A stretch of DNA of 64,000 nucleotides from Pseudomonas sp. BCA17 (GTDB lineage Bacteria; Pseudomonadota; Gammaproteobacteria; Pseudomonadales; Pseudomonadaceae). Positions 8,188 to 16,612 of this stretch are shown here, piece by piece. The stretch is from positions 1-64,000 of the forward strand of contig NZ_SGWI01000011.1 in NCBI RefSeq assembly GCF_004519405.1, read 5' to 3'. Numbering within the stretch: the first letter of the stretch is position 1; each line of letters starts with the position of its first letter. The position numbers and the translations under genes are program-made. The notes beneath the pieces were generated by a model, which searched no databases, was not told the DNA's origin, and saw nothing but the letters and a program-made list of their open reading frames with translations.

Positions 8188-9144
8188 ATGCACAGCATCG
8201 CGCTGTTGGTTTACCCGAACTTTCAATCCCTGAGCCTGAGCCTGGCTTCGGTGTTCGAATGCGCCAACCTGCTCCAGGGCGAGCCGGCTTACGCGTTCCA
8301 TCTGGTGTCGGAGCATGGCGGTGCGGTGATGACGTCCCAGGGATTTTCGGTCAACACCACGCCGATGCGGCCTGAGGGCTATGACACGTTGATCGTCAGC
8401 GGTTACCTGGAGTTCCAATTACCCGAGGCCAACCTGCCGGCACTGGTCAAGACCGCCTCTGCGCAATCACGCCGGATCGCTTCGCTGTGCATGGGCATCT
8501 TCGTGCTGGCCGAAGCCGGGCTGCTCGACGACAAGCGTGCCACCACCCACTGGATTCACGCCCCGGCGTTCCGCAAGCGCTACCCCCACATTCATCTGGA
8601 AGAGGACAAACTGTTTGTCGTCGATGGCCAGGTGTGGACCGGCGCCGGCATGAGTGCCGGTATGGACCTGGCGCTGGCCATGGTGGAGAACGACCTGGGC
8701 AGCGACCTGGCCCGGCGTATCGCACGCAAACTGGTGATCGCCCAGCGCCGTGGCAGTGAGCAGTCGCAACTGTCGGCGCTGCTGGAGCTGGACCCCAAGT
8801 CCGACCGTGTGCAATTGGCCCTGGCCTATGCCCGCGAGAACCTGACCCACGACTTGTCGGTGGAGGCCCTGGCCGACGTGGCGCGACTCAGCCCACGCCA
8901 GTTCAGCCGGGTGTTTCGCGAAGAAACCGGGCAGACCCCGGCCAAGGCTATCGAGTCACTGCGGGTGGAAGCGGCCCGGGCCTTGATGGAAACCAGCCGG
9001 CATCCGGTCGAAGTGGTGGCCCGCGAAACCGGGTTCGGTGATCGCGAGCGCATGCGCCAGGCGTTCCTGCGCGCCTTTGGGCAACCGCCGCAGGCCATGC
9101 AGCAGCTGCTGTTCGCGACACGCACGGGGAGCACCCGCGCCTGA
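8188..9144 (+). CDS. GlxA-family AraC-type transcriptional regulator
   Basis: This 318-residue regulator has an N-terminal DJ-1/PfpI-like domain (residues about 1-180, with S-L-C-M-G-I-F-V-L-A-E-A-G-L-L) used as a sensor. The C-terminal AraC domain has two helix-turn-helix motifs (L-S-V-E-A-L-A-D-V-A-R-L-S-P-R-Q-F-S-R-V-F then P-V-E-V-V-A-R-E-T-G-F-G-D-R-E-R-M-R-Q-A-F). The ATG at 8188 has CTGGAG 8 bases upstream; the frame extends to 8116 without a ribosome site. It lies divergently from the DJ-1-like gene. Effector unknown. Confidence 0.9.
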   Translation: MHSIALLVYPNFQSLSLSLASVFECANLLQGEPAYAFHLVSEHGGAVMTSQGFSVNTTPMRPEGYDTLIVSGYLEFQLPEANLPALVKTASAQSRRIASLCMGIFVLAEAGLLDDKRATTHWIHAPAFRKRYPHIHLEEDKLFVVDGQVWTGAGMSAGMDLALAMVENDLGSDLARRIARKLVIAQRRGSEQSQLSALLELDPKSDRVQLALAYARENLTHDLSVEALADVARLSPRQFSRVFREETGQTPAKAIESLRVEAARALMETSRHPVEVVARETGFGDRERMRQAFLRAFGQPPQAMQQLLFATRTGSTRA

Positions 9145-9174
9145 CCGCCGGGCATCTCGACATCCACCCCTATC

Positions 9175-9681
9175 TCAGTGCAGCGCAGCCCGGGTGATCA
9201 GGTAATTCACCAACTGCGGCTCATCATCCAGTTCGATGGTTTGCACCAGGCGCGGCAGGTTATCCAGCACGGTGCGCCAGAACGCCTGCGCCACTTCATC
9301 TTGGTCATAGAAACGCAACAGCCACTGGGTATCGCCGCTGCACAGCACCTGGGTGGCGATGGCGCGGCCGATGCCTTTGCGGCGGTAGCGCTTGAGGATG
9401 AACAGGTCGGCCAGTTCCAGGGCGTGGATGCCCGGCAGTTCACTGCCTTCGATCAACAGGAAGCCGGCGATGCAGCCATCGACCAGCAACAGGTTGGCGC
9501 TCCACTGCGGGTCTTGCCAGTAACGGTCCAGGTGCTCGTCGTGGATGTAGAAACGGCCGTCCGCTTCGACATCTTCCTGCTCCCAGTCCGAAGACTCATA
9601 GGCGTAGTACTGGTAGAGATTGCGGATCAGCTCGGCGGCTTCGGGGCCGGTCTGGATCAGTTCGACGGTGGTTTCAGGCAT
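9175..9681 (-). CDS. GNAT-family N-acetyltransferase
   Basis: This 168-residue single-domain GNAT protein has motif A at L-F-I-L-K-R-Y-R-R-K-G-I-G-R-A-I-A, with the R-x-x-G-I-G acetyl-CoA loop. The start at 9681 is preferred because CTGAGAG lies 6 bases upstream; an upstream in-frame ATG at 9720 lacks a ribosome site. It is divergent from uppP, with a repeat element between them. Acceptor substrate unknown. Confidence 0.82.
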   Translation of the reverse strand: MPETTVELIQTGPEAAELIRNLYQYYAYESSDWEQEDVEADGRFYIHDEHLDRYWQDPQWSANLLLVDGCIAGFLLIEGSELPGIHALELADLFILKRYRRKGIGRAIATQVLCSGDTQWLLRFYDQDEVAQAFWRTVLDNLPRLVQTIELDDEPQLVNYLITRAALH

Positions 9682-9840
9682 GGGGCTCTCAGTGAAAAAA
9701 CGCAGGGCGCCATTGTTCACAAAACCCGGAGGCAGGCCAATACATTGTCCAACCTTTCTGTTGGCTGAACCGATTGCGTATTTATCCCGCCCCGGCCAAA
9801 ATCCTGAAACATTTAGAATAAACTTTACCGATTACCCCTA

Positions 9841-10019
9841 ATGCCAGTCAGTTAAGCGATAAAGCGGACAACGAATAACCTGTGGCGAGGGAGCTTGCTC
9901 CCGTTGGACTGCGTAGCAGGCCCAGTCTTTTCAAGCCCAAAGCTGGGGCCGCTTCGCGACCCCCGCGGGAGCAAGCTCCCTCGCCACAGTGACTATGCTC
10001 CTCCTTAACTGACTGGCAT
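9841..10019. repeat. REPIN-based MITE-like element in the uppP leader
   Basis: This copy of the 180-bp element starts ATGCCAGTCAGTTAAG and ends with the exact complement. Two inverted GAGGGAGCTTGCTCCC palindromes lie inside. It is inverted relative to the copy at 4381. A near-perfect 15-bp direct repeat, TTTACCGATYACCCC, flanks it at 9824-9838 and 10019-10033 (one mismatch). It ends 38 bases before the uppP start codon. Confidence 0.87.
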
Positions 10020-10057
10020 TTACCGATCACCCCGCCCTTTATTCAAGGAAGCCTATC

Positions 10058-10927
10058 TTGACAAACGTTTGTACCGCCGGCCTGGACGTGGGTTTCGCCT
10101 CCCTGGATTACCTGCAAATCTTCATCCTGGGTGTGATCCAGGGCATTACCGAACTCTTGCCGGTGTCGTCTACCGCCCACATGCGCGTGGTGCCCGCCCT
10201 GCTCGGCTGGCAAGACCCCGGCTCGGCATTCTCCGCCGCCATGCAATTGGCCGCGCTGGCGGCGGTGGTCAGCTACTTCTGGCACGACGTACGCCAGGTG
10301 ACCACCGGCAGCATCAGTGCAGTGCGCCGGGGTGACTACAACGACCGCTGGTTCAAGCTGGCGGTGGCGATTGTGCTGGCGACCATCCCGATTGGCATCG
10401 CCGGCCTGGCGCTGTCTTCCACCCTGAACGCCTGCAACTCGCCGTTGCGCGGCCTGATGGTCGTCGGCATTTCCTGCGTGGTGATGGCGGTGTTGTTGGC
10501 GGTGGCCGAGGTCCGTGCCCGACATACCCGGGAAGTGAGCGAAATGCGCCTGCGCGACGCGTTGATCGTGGGTATCGCGCAGATCGGCGCCTTGATTCCG
10601 GGCGTATCGCGTTCGGGCTCGACCCTGACCGCCGCACTGTTTCTCAACTTCAAGCGTGAAGAAGCCGCACGCTTTTCCTTCCTGCTGGGCCTGCCGGCCA
10701 TTGCGTTGGCCGGTTTGAAGGAACTGTGGCTGCTGCACGTCGAGATGCCCGCCCATGCCTGGTCGCACTTGCTGTTCGGCCTGGTGGTTGCCAGCGTATC
10801 GGCGTTCTTTGCGATCTGGGGCCTGATGAAGTTCCTGGAGCGCTTCTCCACCTGGCCATTCGTGATCTACCGCGCGCTGCTGGGGATCTTCCTGATTGTG
10901 GCGGTCAGCACTGGTCTGCTGAGCTGA
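10058..10927 (+). CDS. uppP: Undecaprenyl-diphosphatase UppP (BacA family)
   Basis: This 289-residue integral membrane enzyme dephosphorylates undecaprenyl diphosphate so that the lipid carrier can be reused in peptidoglycan and polysaccharide synthesis; the same activity gives bacitracin resistance. Both catalytic signatures are present: G-V-I-Q-G-I-T-E-L-L-P-V-S-S-T-A-H near the N-terminus, and I-P-G-V-S-R-S-G-S-T-L-T-A around residue 185. The rest is a run of hydrophobic helices. It starts at TTG, with CAAGGAAG 7 bases upstream. A repeat element has inserted in its leader, so its promoter lies either inside or beyond that element. Confidence 0.95.
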   Translation: MTNVCTAGLDVGFASLDYLQIFILGVIQGITELLPVSSTAHMRVVPALLGWQDPGSAFSAAMQLAALAAVVSYFWHDVRQVTTGSISAVRRGDYNDRWFKLAVAIVLATIPIGIAGLALSSTLNACNSPLRGLMVVGISCVVMAVLLAVAEVRARHTREVSEMRLRDALIVGIAQIGALIPGVSRSGSTLTAALFLNFKREEAARFSFLLGLPAIALAGLKELWLLHVEMPAHAWSHLLFGLVVASVSAFFAIWGLMKFLERFSTWPFVIYRALLGIFLIVAVSTGLLS

Positions 10928-10956
10928 CGCAAAATGAAGAAGGGAGTTCGCGCCTG

Positions 10957-11076
10957 ACACCAGTCAATCAAGGCTTTTTGTAGCGAGCTTGCTCGCGAAA
11001 AAACTCACAGACGCCGCGCTCATTCAGGCAACACGCGTTATCGTTGACGTTTTTCGCGGGCAAGCCCGCTCCTACA
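10957..11076. repeat. REPIN with one residual outer arm
   Basis: Two REP sequences face each other: TGTAGCGAGCTTGCTCGCG at 10979 and the complement of TGTAGGAGCGGGCTTGCCCG ending at 11076. On its left side only, CCAGTCAATCAAGG (10960-10973) resembles the outer arm of the MITE-like elements. The right REP end supplies the TAG stop of the DyP peroxidase gene. Confidence 0.75.
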
Positions 11077-12034
11077 GCCCGCTCGTACGCTCAGCCAGCG
11101 CTTCGAGCAGGTCGGCCGAAGGCACGAAAAACAGACCACCAGTGACGGCGGTGCTGAAGTCCAGCAAGCGGTCATAATTGCCGACCGGACGACCGACGAA
11201 CATGTTTTCCAACATCTGCTCCAGTGGCTGCGGCGAACGCGCATAGCCGATGAAGTAGGTGCCGAACTCCCCGGCGCCGGGGCGGCCGAAAGGCATATTG
11301 TCGCGCAGGATCTTCACTTCTTCACCGTTCTCGTCGGTGATGACGGTCAACGCACTGTGGGAGTTGGTCGGCTTGGTCTCGTCATCCAGTTCGATGTCCG
11401 ACAGCTTGGTACGCCCGATCACCTTCTCCTGGGCTTCCACCGTCAGGCCGTTCCACGCCGTCATGTTGTGCAGGTATTTCTGCACAAGCACGTAGCTGCC
11501 GCCACTGAAGCCCGGGTCTTCGTCGCCGACGAGGGTGAAAGCCTCGGCCTTGCGCCCCACCGGGTTCTCGGTGCCGTCGACAAAACCGATGATGCTGCGC
11601 ATATCGAAGTAGCGGAAACCCTGGACTTCATCCACCACTTTCACGCTGTCGCCCAAGGCTGTCATCAGTTGGGTGGCCAGCTCGAAGCACAGGTCCATCT
11701 GGTCGGCGCGGATGTGCAGCAGGATGTCGCCGGGAGTGGCCACCGCCTTGCGCCCCTCCACGCCGAACTCGCGAAACGGATGCAATGCCGCCGGGCGCGG
11801 GGCGCCGAAAAGCCGGTCCCACGCCTGTGAGCCGAACCCGCACACACAGGTAAGGTTGCCCGACGGCACGCGTTTGCCCACCGAACGCACCAGGCCGGCG
11901 ATGTCGGCGCACCAGGCACGCACGCCGTCGATATCACCGGGTGCGAGGGTGGCGACCATGAAAATCGCGCTGCTGGTGATCGGGTGGCAGACGGACTGCG
12001 GCTCCAGGGGCGGCTGTACAGGGCATGTTTTCAT
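11072..12034 (-). CDS. DyP-type heme peroxidase
   Basis: This 320-residue dye-decolorising peroxidase is of the YfeX/DypB-like cytoplasmic type. The family motif G-F-V-D-G-T-E-N-P (GxxDG, catalytic Asp) is present, and the ferredoxin-like halves flank it. No twin-arginine signal is seen. DyP enzymes oxidise dyes, Mn(II) and lignin-related phenolics with H2O2. The start at 12034 is the first ATG; a TTG 15 bases earlier is possible, and no clear Shine-Dalgarno decides. The stop codon TAG lies at the edge of a REP palindrome, so the last residues S-G-L may be set by the repeat. Confidence 0.92.
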   Translation of the reverse strand: MKTCPVQPPLEPQSVCHPITSSAIFMVATLAPGDIDGVRAWCADIAGLVRSVGKRVPSGNLTCVCGFGSQAWDRLFGAPRPAALHPFREFGVEGRKAVATPGDILLHIRADQMDLCFELATQLMTALGDSVKVVDEVQGFRYFDMRSIIGFVDGTENPVGRKAEAFTLVGDEDPGFSGGSYVLVQKYLHNMTAWNGLTVEAQEKVIGRTKLSDIELDDETKPTNSHSALTVITDENGEEVKILRDNMPFGRPGAGEFGTYFIGYARSPQPLEQMLENMFVGRPVGNYDRLLDFSTAVTGGLFFVPSADLLEALAERTSGL

Positions 12035-12122
12035 GAGGGTGTTCCACAAACAAAAGAGGGGTTGAATTCGGGCAGATCAAAAAAGCGAGCAGACTGGCTC
12101 GCTCCCGCACGTTGACTGAGGG

Positions 12123-12950
12123 TCAGTCCAAATCGCTGGCATCATGGCGCTCAAGTATGCCCTCGTCCGCCGAAGCGCGATTCACCCGCCGCCCCCGTTG
12201 CACCGCCGGGCGCGCCTCAATGGCCTCGGCCCAGCGCAACACATGCTTGTACTCATGCACCGACAAAAACTCCGCCGCGCCATATAAACGCCCTTTCACC
12301 AACCCACCATACCAAGGCCAGATCGCAATATCGGCAATGGTGTATGCGTCCCCGGCAATGTATTCGCTCACCGCCAGGCGCTGATCCAAAACATCGAGCT
12401 GGCGCTTGGTCTCCATGGCGAACCGGTTAATGGGGTATTCCATCTTGCTCGGCGCATACGCATAAAAGTGCCCGAAACCACCGCCCAGATACGGCGCGCT
12501 GCCCATCTGCCAGAACAACCAGGACAGGCATTCAGCGTGCGCAGCAGGCTCAGTGGGCAAGAACGCCCCAAACTTCTGCGCCAGGTACAGCAGGATCGCC
12601 CCCGACTCAAACACCCGGATCGGCGTATCGCCGCTGTGATCCATCAAGGCCGGGATCTTGGAGTTCGGGTTGACCGACACAAAGCCGCTGCCGAACTGAT
12701 CGCCGTCACCGATCCTGATCAGCCAGGCGTCGTACTCGGCGCCGGCATGCCCCAACGCCAACAGCTCTTCCAGCAGGATCGTCACCTTCTGCCCGTTTGG
12801 CGTAGCCAGGGAATACAGCTGCAATGGATGTTTGCCGACGGGCAAGGCCTTATCGTGGGTGGCACCGGCGACAGGTCGGTTGATGCTGGCGAAGGTGCCG
12901 CCGTTTTCGGTGTCCCAGGTCCAGACTTTCGCAGGTACGTAATCGGTCAT
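12123..12950 (-). CDS. yghU: Glutathione-dependent disulfide-bond oxidoreductase, YghU type
   Basis: This 275-residue glutathione transferase-fold protein is of the YghU/Nu class, which binds two glutathione molecules and has disulfide reductase and peroxidase activity. The class-specific N-terminal extension (Y-V-P-A-K-V-W-T-W-D, N-R-P-V-A-G-A-T-H) is present. So is the thioredoxin-like loop V-N-P-N-S-K-I-P-A-L with V-F-E-S-G-A-I-L-L-Y-L. The ATG at 12950 begins the homologous region; the open frame continues to 13721 only because it runs antisense through mug. Confidence 0.92.
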   Translation of the reverse strand: MTDYVPAKVWTWDTENGGTFASINRPVAGATHDKALPVGKHPLQLYSLATPNGQKVTILLEELLALGHAGAEYDAWLIRIGDGDQFGSGFVSVNPNSKIPALMDHSGDTPIRVFESGAILLYLAQKFGAFLPTEPAAHAECLSWLFWQMGSAPYLGGGFGHFYAYAPSKMEYPINRFAMETKRQLDVLDQRLAVSEYIAGDAYTIADIAIWPWYGGLVKGRLYGAAEFLSVHEYKHVLRWAEAIEARPAVQRGRRVNRASADEGILERHDASDLD

Positions 12951-13218
12951 GCTGAGTGCTCCAGAAGCGCTTGCGATCAACGAAGCGCTCCAGACTAAGC
13001 CATTGGCGGGTGGTTGGTCACGCGATGGATGCCGCCACCTGGTCAGCCAGTTGCTCAGTCGCCAGGCGCGGGCAGACGGGTTGCTGTCGCCCCTGGCGCA
13101 AGCCACTATACGCGGGCCCCGTTGGGCATTGCTGGCCCATCGTGACAGTGAACACGAGCCCATGGCGCGCCGTTTCACCGCGTGGCTGCCGACCCATTTG
13201 CAGGTGAACCCTACATGA
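12949..13218 (+). pseudogene. Possible remnant of a LysR-type regulator C-terminus
   Basis: An 89-codon frame encodes R-G-P-R-W-A-L-L-A-H-R-D-S-E-H-E-P-M-A-R-R-F-T-A-W-L near its end. That is the kind of strand-loop-helix that closes LysR effector domains. No helix-turn-helix or start of such a protein is present, and its 5' end abuts the divergent yghU start. Its stop overlaps the mug start (ATGA). It may be a decayed regulator or a chance frame; I cannot decide. Confidence 0.25.
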
Positions 13219-13748
13219 ACGAGCGGCTTGAAGACATCCTCGCCGAGCACCTGAGCGTGGTGTTCTGCGGCATCAACCCCGGCAAGGGCTCCGCCGCCAT
13301 CGGCCAGCACTTTGCCAATCGCAGCAACCGCTTCTGGCGCACGCTGCACCGGGCGGGTTTCACGCCCCATGAGATTCGCCCCGAGGACGGCCCCACGTTG
13401 TTGCAATACCGCTGCGGCCTGACCACGCTGGTGGAGCGGCCCACCGCCAGCGCGGGGGAATTGGCCCGGCATGAATTCATGCAGGCGGCGACGGCGTTCG
13501 AACAAAAAATTGGCCGCTGCCGGCCGCGCTACGTGGCGTTTCTCGGCAAGGCGGGTTACAGCGCACTGTCCGGCCGGCGCACGATTGCCTGGGGGTTGCA
13601 GCCGCAACCCTTCGCCGGGGCGAATGTGTGGGTGCTGCCCAACCCCAGCGGGCGCAACCTGGCATTCAGCCTGGAACAATTGGTGCAGGCGTACCAGCCA
13701 CTGCGTGAAGCCATTGCGCACGCCGAGCCGGTGCCCTTACTCTCTTGA
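13215..13748 (+). CDS. mug: G/U mismatch-specific DNA glycosylase Mug
   Basis: This 177-residue protein is of the Mug/TDG branch of the uracil-DNA glycosylase superfamily, which removes U and ethenocytosine opposite G. The N-terminal active-site motif V-V-F-C-G-I-N-P-G-K (catalytic Asn) is present. The C-terminal W-V-L-P-N-P-S-G-R-N strand-wedge motif is also present. It aligns closely with E. coli Mug as I remember it. The start at 13215 is set by homology; no strong ribosome site is seen, but the ATGA overlap with the upstream frame could allow translational coupling. Confidence 0.94.
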   Translation: MNERLEDILAEHLSVVFCGINPGKGSAAIGQHFANRSNRFWRTLHRAGFTPHEIRPEDGPTLLQYRCGLTTLVERPTASAGELARHEFMQAATAFEQKIGRCRPRYVAFLGKAGYSALSGRRTIAWGLQPQPFAGANVWVLPNPSGRNLAFSLEQLVQAYQPLREAIAHAEPVPLLS

Positions 13749-13778
13749 GCCCGACACCCCGAAAGCAATGGAGGCTTC

Positions 13779-14381
13779 ATGAAACTGATCGGCATGCTGG
13801 ACTCGCCCTACGTACGCCGCGTGGCCATTTCCCTGGACCTGTACGGGGTGGACTTCACCCATGAAGCGCTGTCGGTGTTCAGCACTTACAGCGAATTCGC
13901 GCAGATCAACCCGGTGGTCAAGGCGCCCACCCTGGTGCTGGACGATGGCACGGTGCTGATGGATTCGAGCCTGATCCTGGATTATCTGGAGACCCTGGCC
14001 CCGGCCGGTAAAAAGCTGTTGCCTCAATCGCCCGCTGCACGCGCTCACGACCTGCAACTGCTCGGGCTGGCCCTGGCCGCCTGTGAGAAAAGCGTGCAGA
14101 TCGTGTATGAGCAAAAGCTGCGCCCCGCCGAGAAACAACACGCTCCCTGGCTCGAACGCGTCAGCGGGCAACTGCTGGCCGCCTTCGGCTTGCTCGACAA
14201 ACAGCTGGGCCAGGCCGCTGGTAATGTGCTGTCCCAAGCGTCGCTGACGGCGGCAGTGGCCTGGTCCTTCAGCCAGTTCACCGTGCCCTCGGTGGTAAAG
14301 GCCGACGCATTTCCCAACCTGCAACGCCACGCCGAGCAGTTGGAGCAGCACCCGGCCTTCAAACGCTACCCCATCGAGTAA
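13779..14381 (+). CDS. Glutathione S-transferase family protein
   Basis: This 200-residue GST has the thioredoxin-like N-terminal half (M-K-L-I-G-M-L-D-S-P-Y-V-R-R-V, then I-N-P-V-V-K-A-P-T-L and the gamma-glutamyl-binding D-S-S-L-I-L-D-Y-L). An all-helical C-terminal half follows. An S-P-Y-V motif replaces the catalytic Ser/Cys environment of named classes, so the class is uncertain. GGAGG lies 4 bases before the ATG. It follows mug with a 30-base gap on the same strand, and they may be co-transcribed. Confidence 0.88.
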   Translation: MKLIGMLDSPYVRRVAISLDLYGVDFTHEALSVFSTYSEFAQINPVVKAPTLVLDDGTVLMDSSLILDYLETLAPAGKKLLPQSPAARAHDLQLLGLALAACEKSVQIVYEQKLRPAEKQHAPWLERVSGQLLAAFGLLDKQLGQAAGNVLSQASLTAAVAWSFSQFTVPSVVKADAFPNLQRHAEQLEQHPAFKRYPIE

Positions 14382-14383
14382 AC

Positions 14384-15424
14384 TCACTCAGTCGTCGCAC
14401 CGCACGGTGCGGCGACGGGCTCGCCCTCCAGATACACGCAATCCTTGCCATTACGCTTGGCGCTGTACAAATTCCTGTCGGCGACCTTGAGCACCACCGA
14501 CATATCCGCCCCCGCCGAAAACCGCGCCATGCCCGCACTGCAGGTGTAGTTGTGCGGCGCGGCAACACTGCGCCGGATCGCCTGCAACAGGTCCAGGGCA
14601 AAGTCGCAGGCAAGCGCCGAGTCATCGCCCAGCCACAGCACGCCGAACTCTTCGCCGCCGATCCGGCCGAAACTGTGGCTGCCTTTAGCATTTCTCAGGC
14701 AGGCGGCCATGGCGCACAGGATCTTGTCGCCGACATCGTGGCCGTAGAGGTCATTCTTGGATTTGAAACTGTCGATATCCAGCATCAGGAAGTAGCCGCT
14801 TTGGCCATCGGCAAGCAGATCGTCGAAGCACTGCATGAACGCGCGTCGGTTGAGGATGGACGTCAGGTAATCGGTCTCCGCCATCACGCGGAACTCGCTT
14901 TCCACCAACAGTACCGAGCGCAGGGTCTTCAAATAGGAAAAGCTCAGGACAAAGCCGATCGACACCGACGACGCGCAAAAAAGCCACAGGAAGGTCTGCG
15001 TTTCAACGTAGACATCCGTCTGCATCAACGGCCACAGGATCAGCCATACCAGCGAAGTACAGATCAGATAGTCCTGGACACTGATAAACAGGATGGCGCT
15101 GCTGATGACCAGTATGACCGCCAACGGCAAGACGAAAACACGCAACTCGTCATGAGCGCCGATGACATAGGCAAAACCTGCCGACAACACCACCACGTAG
15201 ACAACCCCCAGCAAGCGCCACAGGTGCAAGTTCTCGATGACGTAATGAAGCCGGCACACCACCAGCAGGCAAGCACTGAGCAACAACGAGAAACTGTCGA
15301 ACTCAATGGCCGGATGAATCAGCAGCAGCGCCGCCCAGGCCACAATGCCAATCCCTTCGGCCTGGATGACCGCCGGCGAGAGCAACCGGCGCATTCTGAG
15401 TCTCAACTTCAAGTGAGCAGGCAT
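14384..15424 (-). CDS. Membrane-bound diguanylate cyclase (GGEEF)
   Basis: This 346-residue protein has about six hydrophobic helices in residues 20-170 and a GGDEF domain in residues 185-335. The active site reads F-G-R-I-G-G-E-E-F, so cyclic-di-GMP synthesis is likely. The product-inhibition I-site that would read RxxD nine to six residues before GGEEF reads K-G-S-H, so feedback inhibition is probably lost. The periplasmic or membrane sensory part matches no domain I recognise. The stop lies 2 bases from the convergent GST stop. The upstream gene, 2 bases away on the same strand, may be in one operon. Confidence 0.92.
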   Translation of the reverse strand: MPAHLKLRLRMRRLLSPAVIQAEGIGIVAWAALLLIHPAIEFDSFSLLLSACLLVVCRLHYVIENLHLWRLLGVVYVVVLSAGFAYVIGAHDELRVFVLPLAVILVISSAILFISVQDYLICTSLVWLILWPLMQTDVYVETQTFLWLFCASSVSIGFVLSFSYLKTLRSVLLVESEFRVMAETDYLTSILNRRAFMQCFDDLLADGQSGYFLMLDIDSFKSKNDLYGHDVGDKILCAMAACLRNAKGSHSFGRIGGEEFGVLWLGDDSALACDFALDLLQAIRRSVAAPHNYTCSAGMARFSAGADMSVVLKVADRNLYSAKRNGKDCVYLEGEPVAAPCGATTE

Positions 15425-15426
15425 CT

Positions 15427-16278
15427 CTACGCTCCCATCTCAACGGCATGCACGCTCACCGCAAATGAAAAAGCCATGAACCGCCGCACCAGGCTGGCAA
15501 ACCGCGGCAGCACTTCCAATCGGGTTTTGGAGTGGACTTTGAAATAGCCCTTTTCAACCCCCTCCTGCACCACTCGGATAACGTGGGTTTTCGACACTGA
15601 AAGTTGTTTGGCCAAGGCCAGGTAGGAAGACGAACGAAACCGTGCCCGTTGATTGTCCGGCGCAAAAGCATCGTTGTAGATCGCGAGCATCAACATATGC
15701 CCGGCATCTCTTTTAACCAGCCAGTAACACTCGGGCAGCAACACATCGACGGTGAGGTCGGCGGCCAGAATGACGCCAAAGCCTTTGAAATAGGTGGCCA
15801 GGAACTGCTGATCGTCCAACGCGTGCATTTGCCGGAGGACGGCGCGTTCCGGGCACATCAGCGTCAATGAGTGAGTAATCGACGTCAACATCAAACGTAC
15901 TTCGCGGCAAGCTTCTTCCGACGGCGCATACACCCGGAAGCGGCTGTCTTCGGGGTGCGGCGCGACGTCCATGAAGCCCAGCGCGCGTAACAGCGAAAAG
16001 ATCGATTCCAGGCTGTTTCGCGAGCAATACCCCCGCGCCACACAAAAGCTTTTGACATCGGACAGTAACGGCGTCGGTTTGCAGAAGTAATCACTCAACA
16101 AAGCCACGGACACCATCAAACGGCTGTACTTGAGTGCGCTTTTGTAGAAAAACGGCCGTTTTGAATAGGGACCCAACTGCACCGTGTAATGCGCCCGGAT
16201 GAAACGTTCAAAATCCACATGGCGTTCGAGCTCCTGCGCCGTGTGACATATAGCCAACTTCAACGAACTGACGTGCAT
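15427..16278 (-). CDS. Uncharacterised protein, possible helix-turn-helix regulator
   Basis: I do not recognise this 283-residue protein. It has no signal peptide or membrane segment. Residues about 225-250 (S-S-S-Y-L-A-L-A-K-Q-L-S-V-S-K-T-H-V-I-R-V-V-Q-E-G-V) look like a helix-turn-helix, and residues 70-120 contain a second possible winged-helix stretch, so a DNA-binding role is plausible. The start at 16278 is chosen for AGGG 7 bases upstream. It ends 2 bases before the diguanylate cyclase gene on the same strand, which suggests one transcript and a shared function, perhaps regulation of that enzyme. Confidence 0.6.
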   Translation of the reverse strand: MHVSSLKLAICHTAQELERHVDFERFIRAHYTVQLGPYSKRPFFYKSALKYSRLMVSVALLSDYFCKPTPLLSDVKSFCVARGYCSRNSLESIFSLLRALGFMDVAPHPEDSRFRVYAPSEEACREVRLMLTSITHSLTLMCPERAVLRQMHALDDQQFLATYFKGFGVILAADLTVDVLLPECYWLVKRDAGHMLMLAIYNDAFAPDNQRARFRSSSYLALAKQLSVSKTHVIRVVQEGVEKGYFKVHSKTRLEVLPRFASLVRRFMAFSFAVSVHAVEMGA

Positions 16279-16612
16279 GAATGAGCCCTGACCAACCAAC
16301 TATCTTCCACTGATCTCGGCCACAGAAGTTCCTGTGACCCGGTCCCAAAACAACTCACGTCGCAAGACTTCAGGTAATAGCGCTTTGCCTGATGGCGCAA
16401 TGTACAGCGATTGACCGACCAGACGTCATCAGTACCAAAGTTGTTCCAAGGGGCTAATCGCCCATAACCCAGAGAACGCTTGTGACACTTCTCCCGTAAT
16501 TACGCCTTGCACTTATTGAATAACTCCATCCAGACATTGATCAGCGAACCTTCTCGGACTGCGCACGTCCGAATCAGAGCACTGTTATCAACCGTCCCTG
16601 CGAGGTCTTGAT
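16279..16612. other. Intergenic region without a gene
   Basis: This 334-base region separates the divergent uncharacterised gene and the bestrophin gene. No frame with a ribosome site, tRNA or REP sequence is visible. It presumably holds both promoters, but I see no clear -35/-10 pair or operator. Confidence 0.5.

Noticed and set aside
12951..13721. N-terminal extension of the YghU frame to 532 codons
   Set aside because: Homology starts at 12950, and the extension runs antisense through mug.
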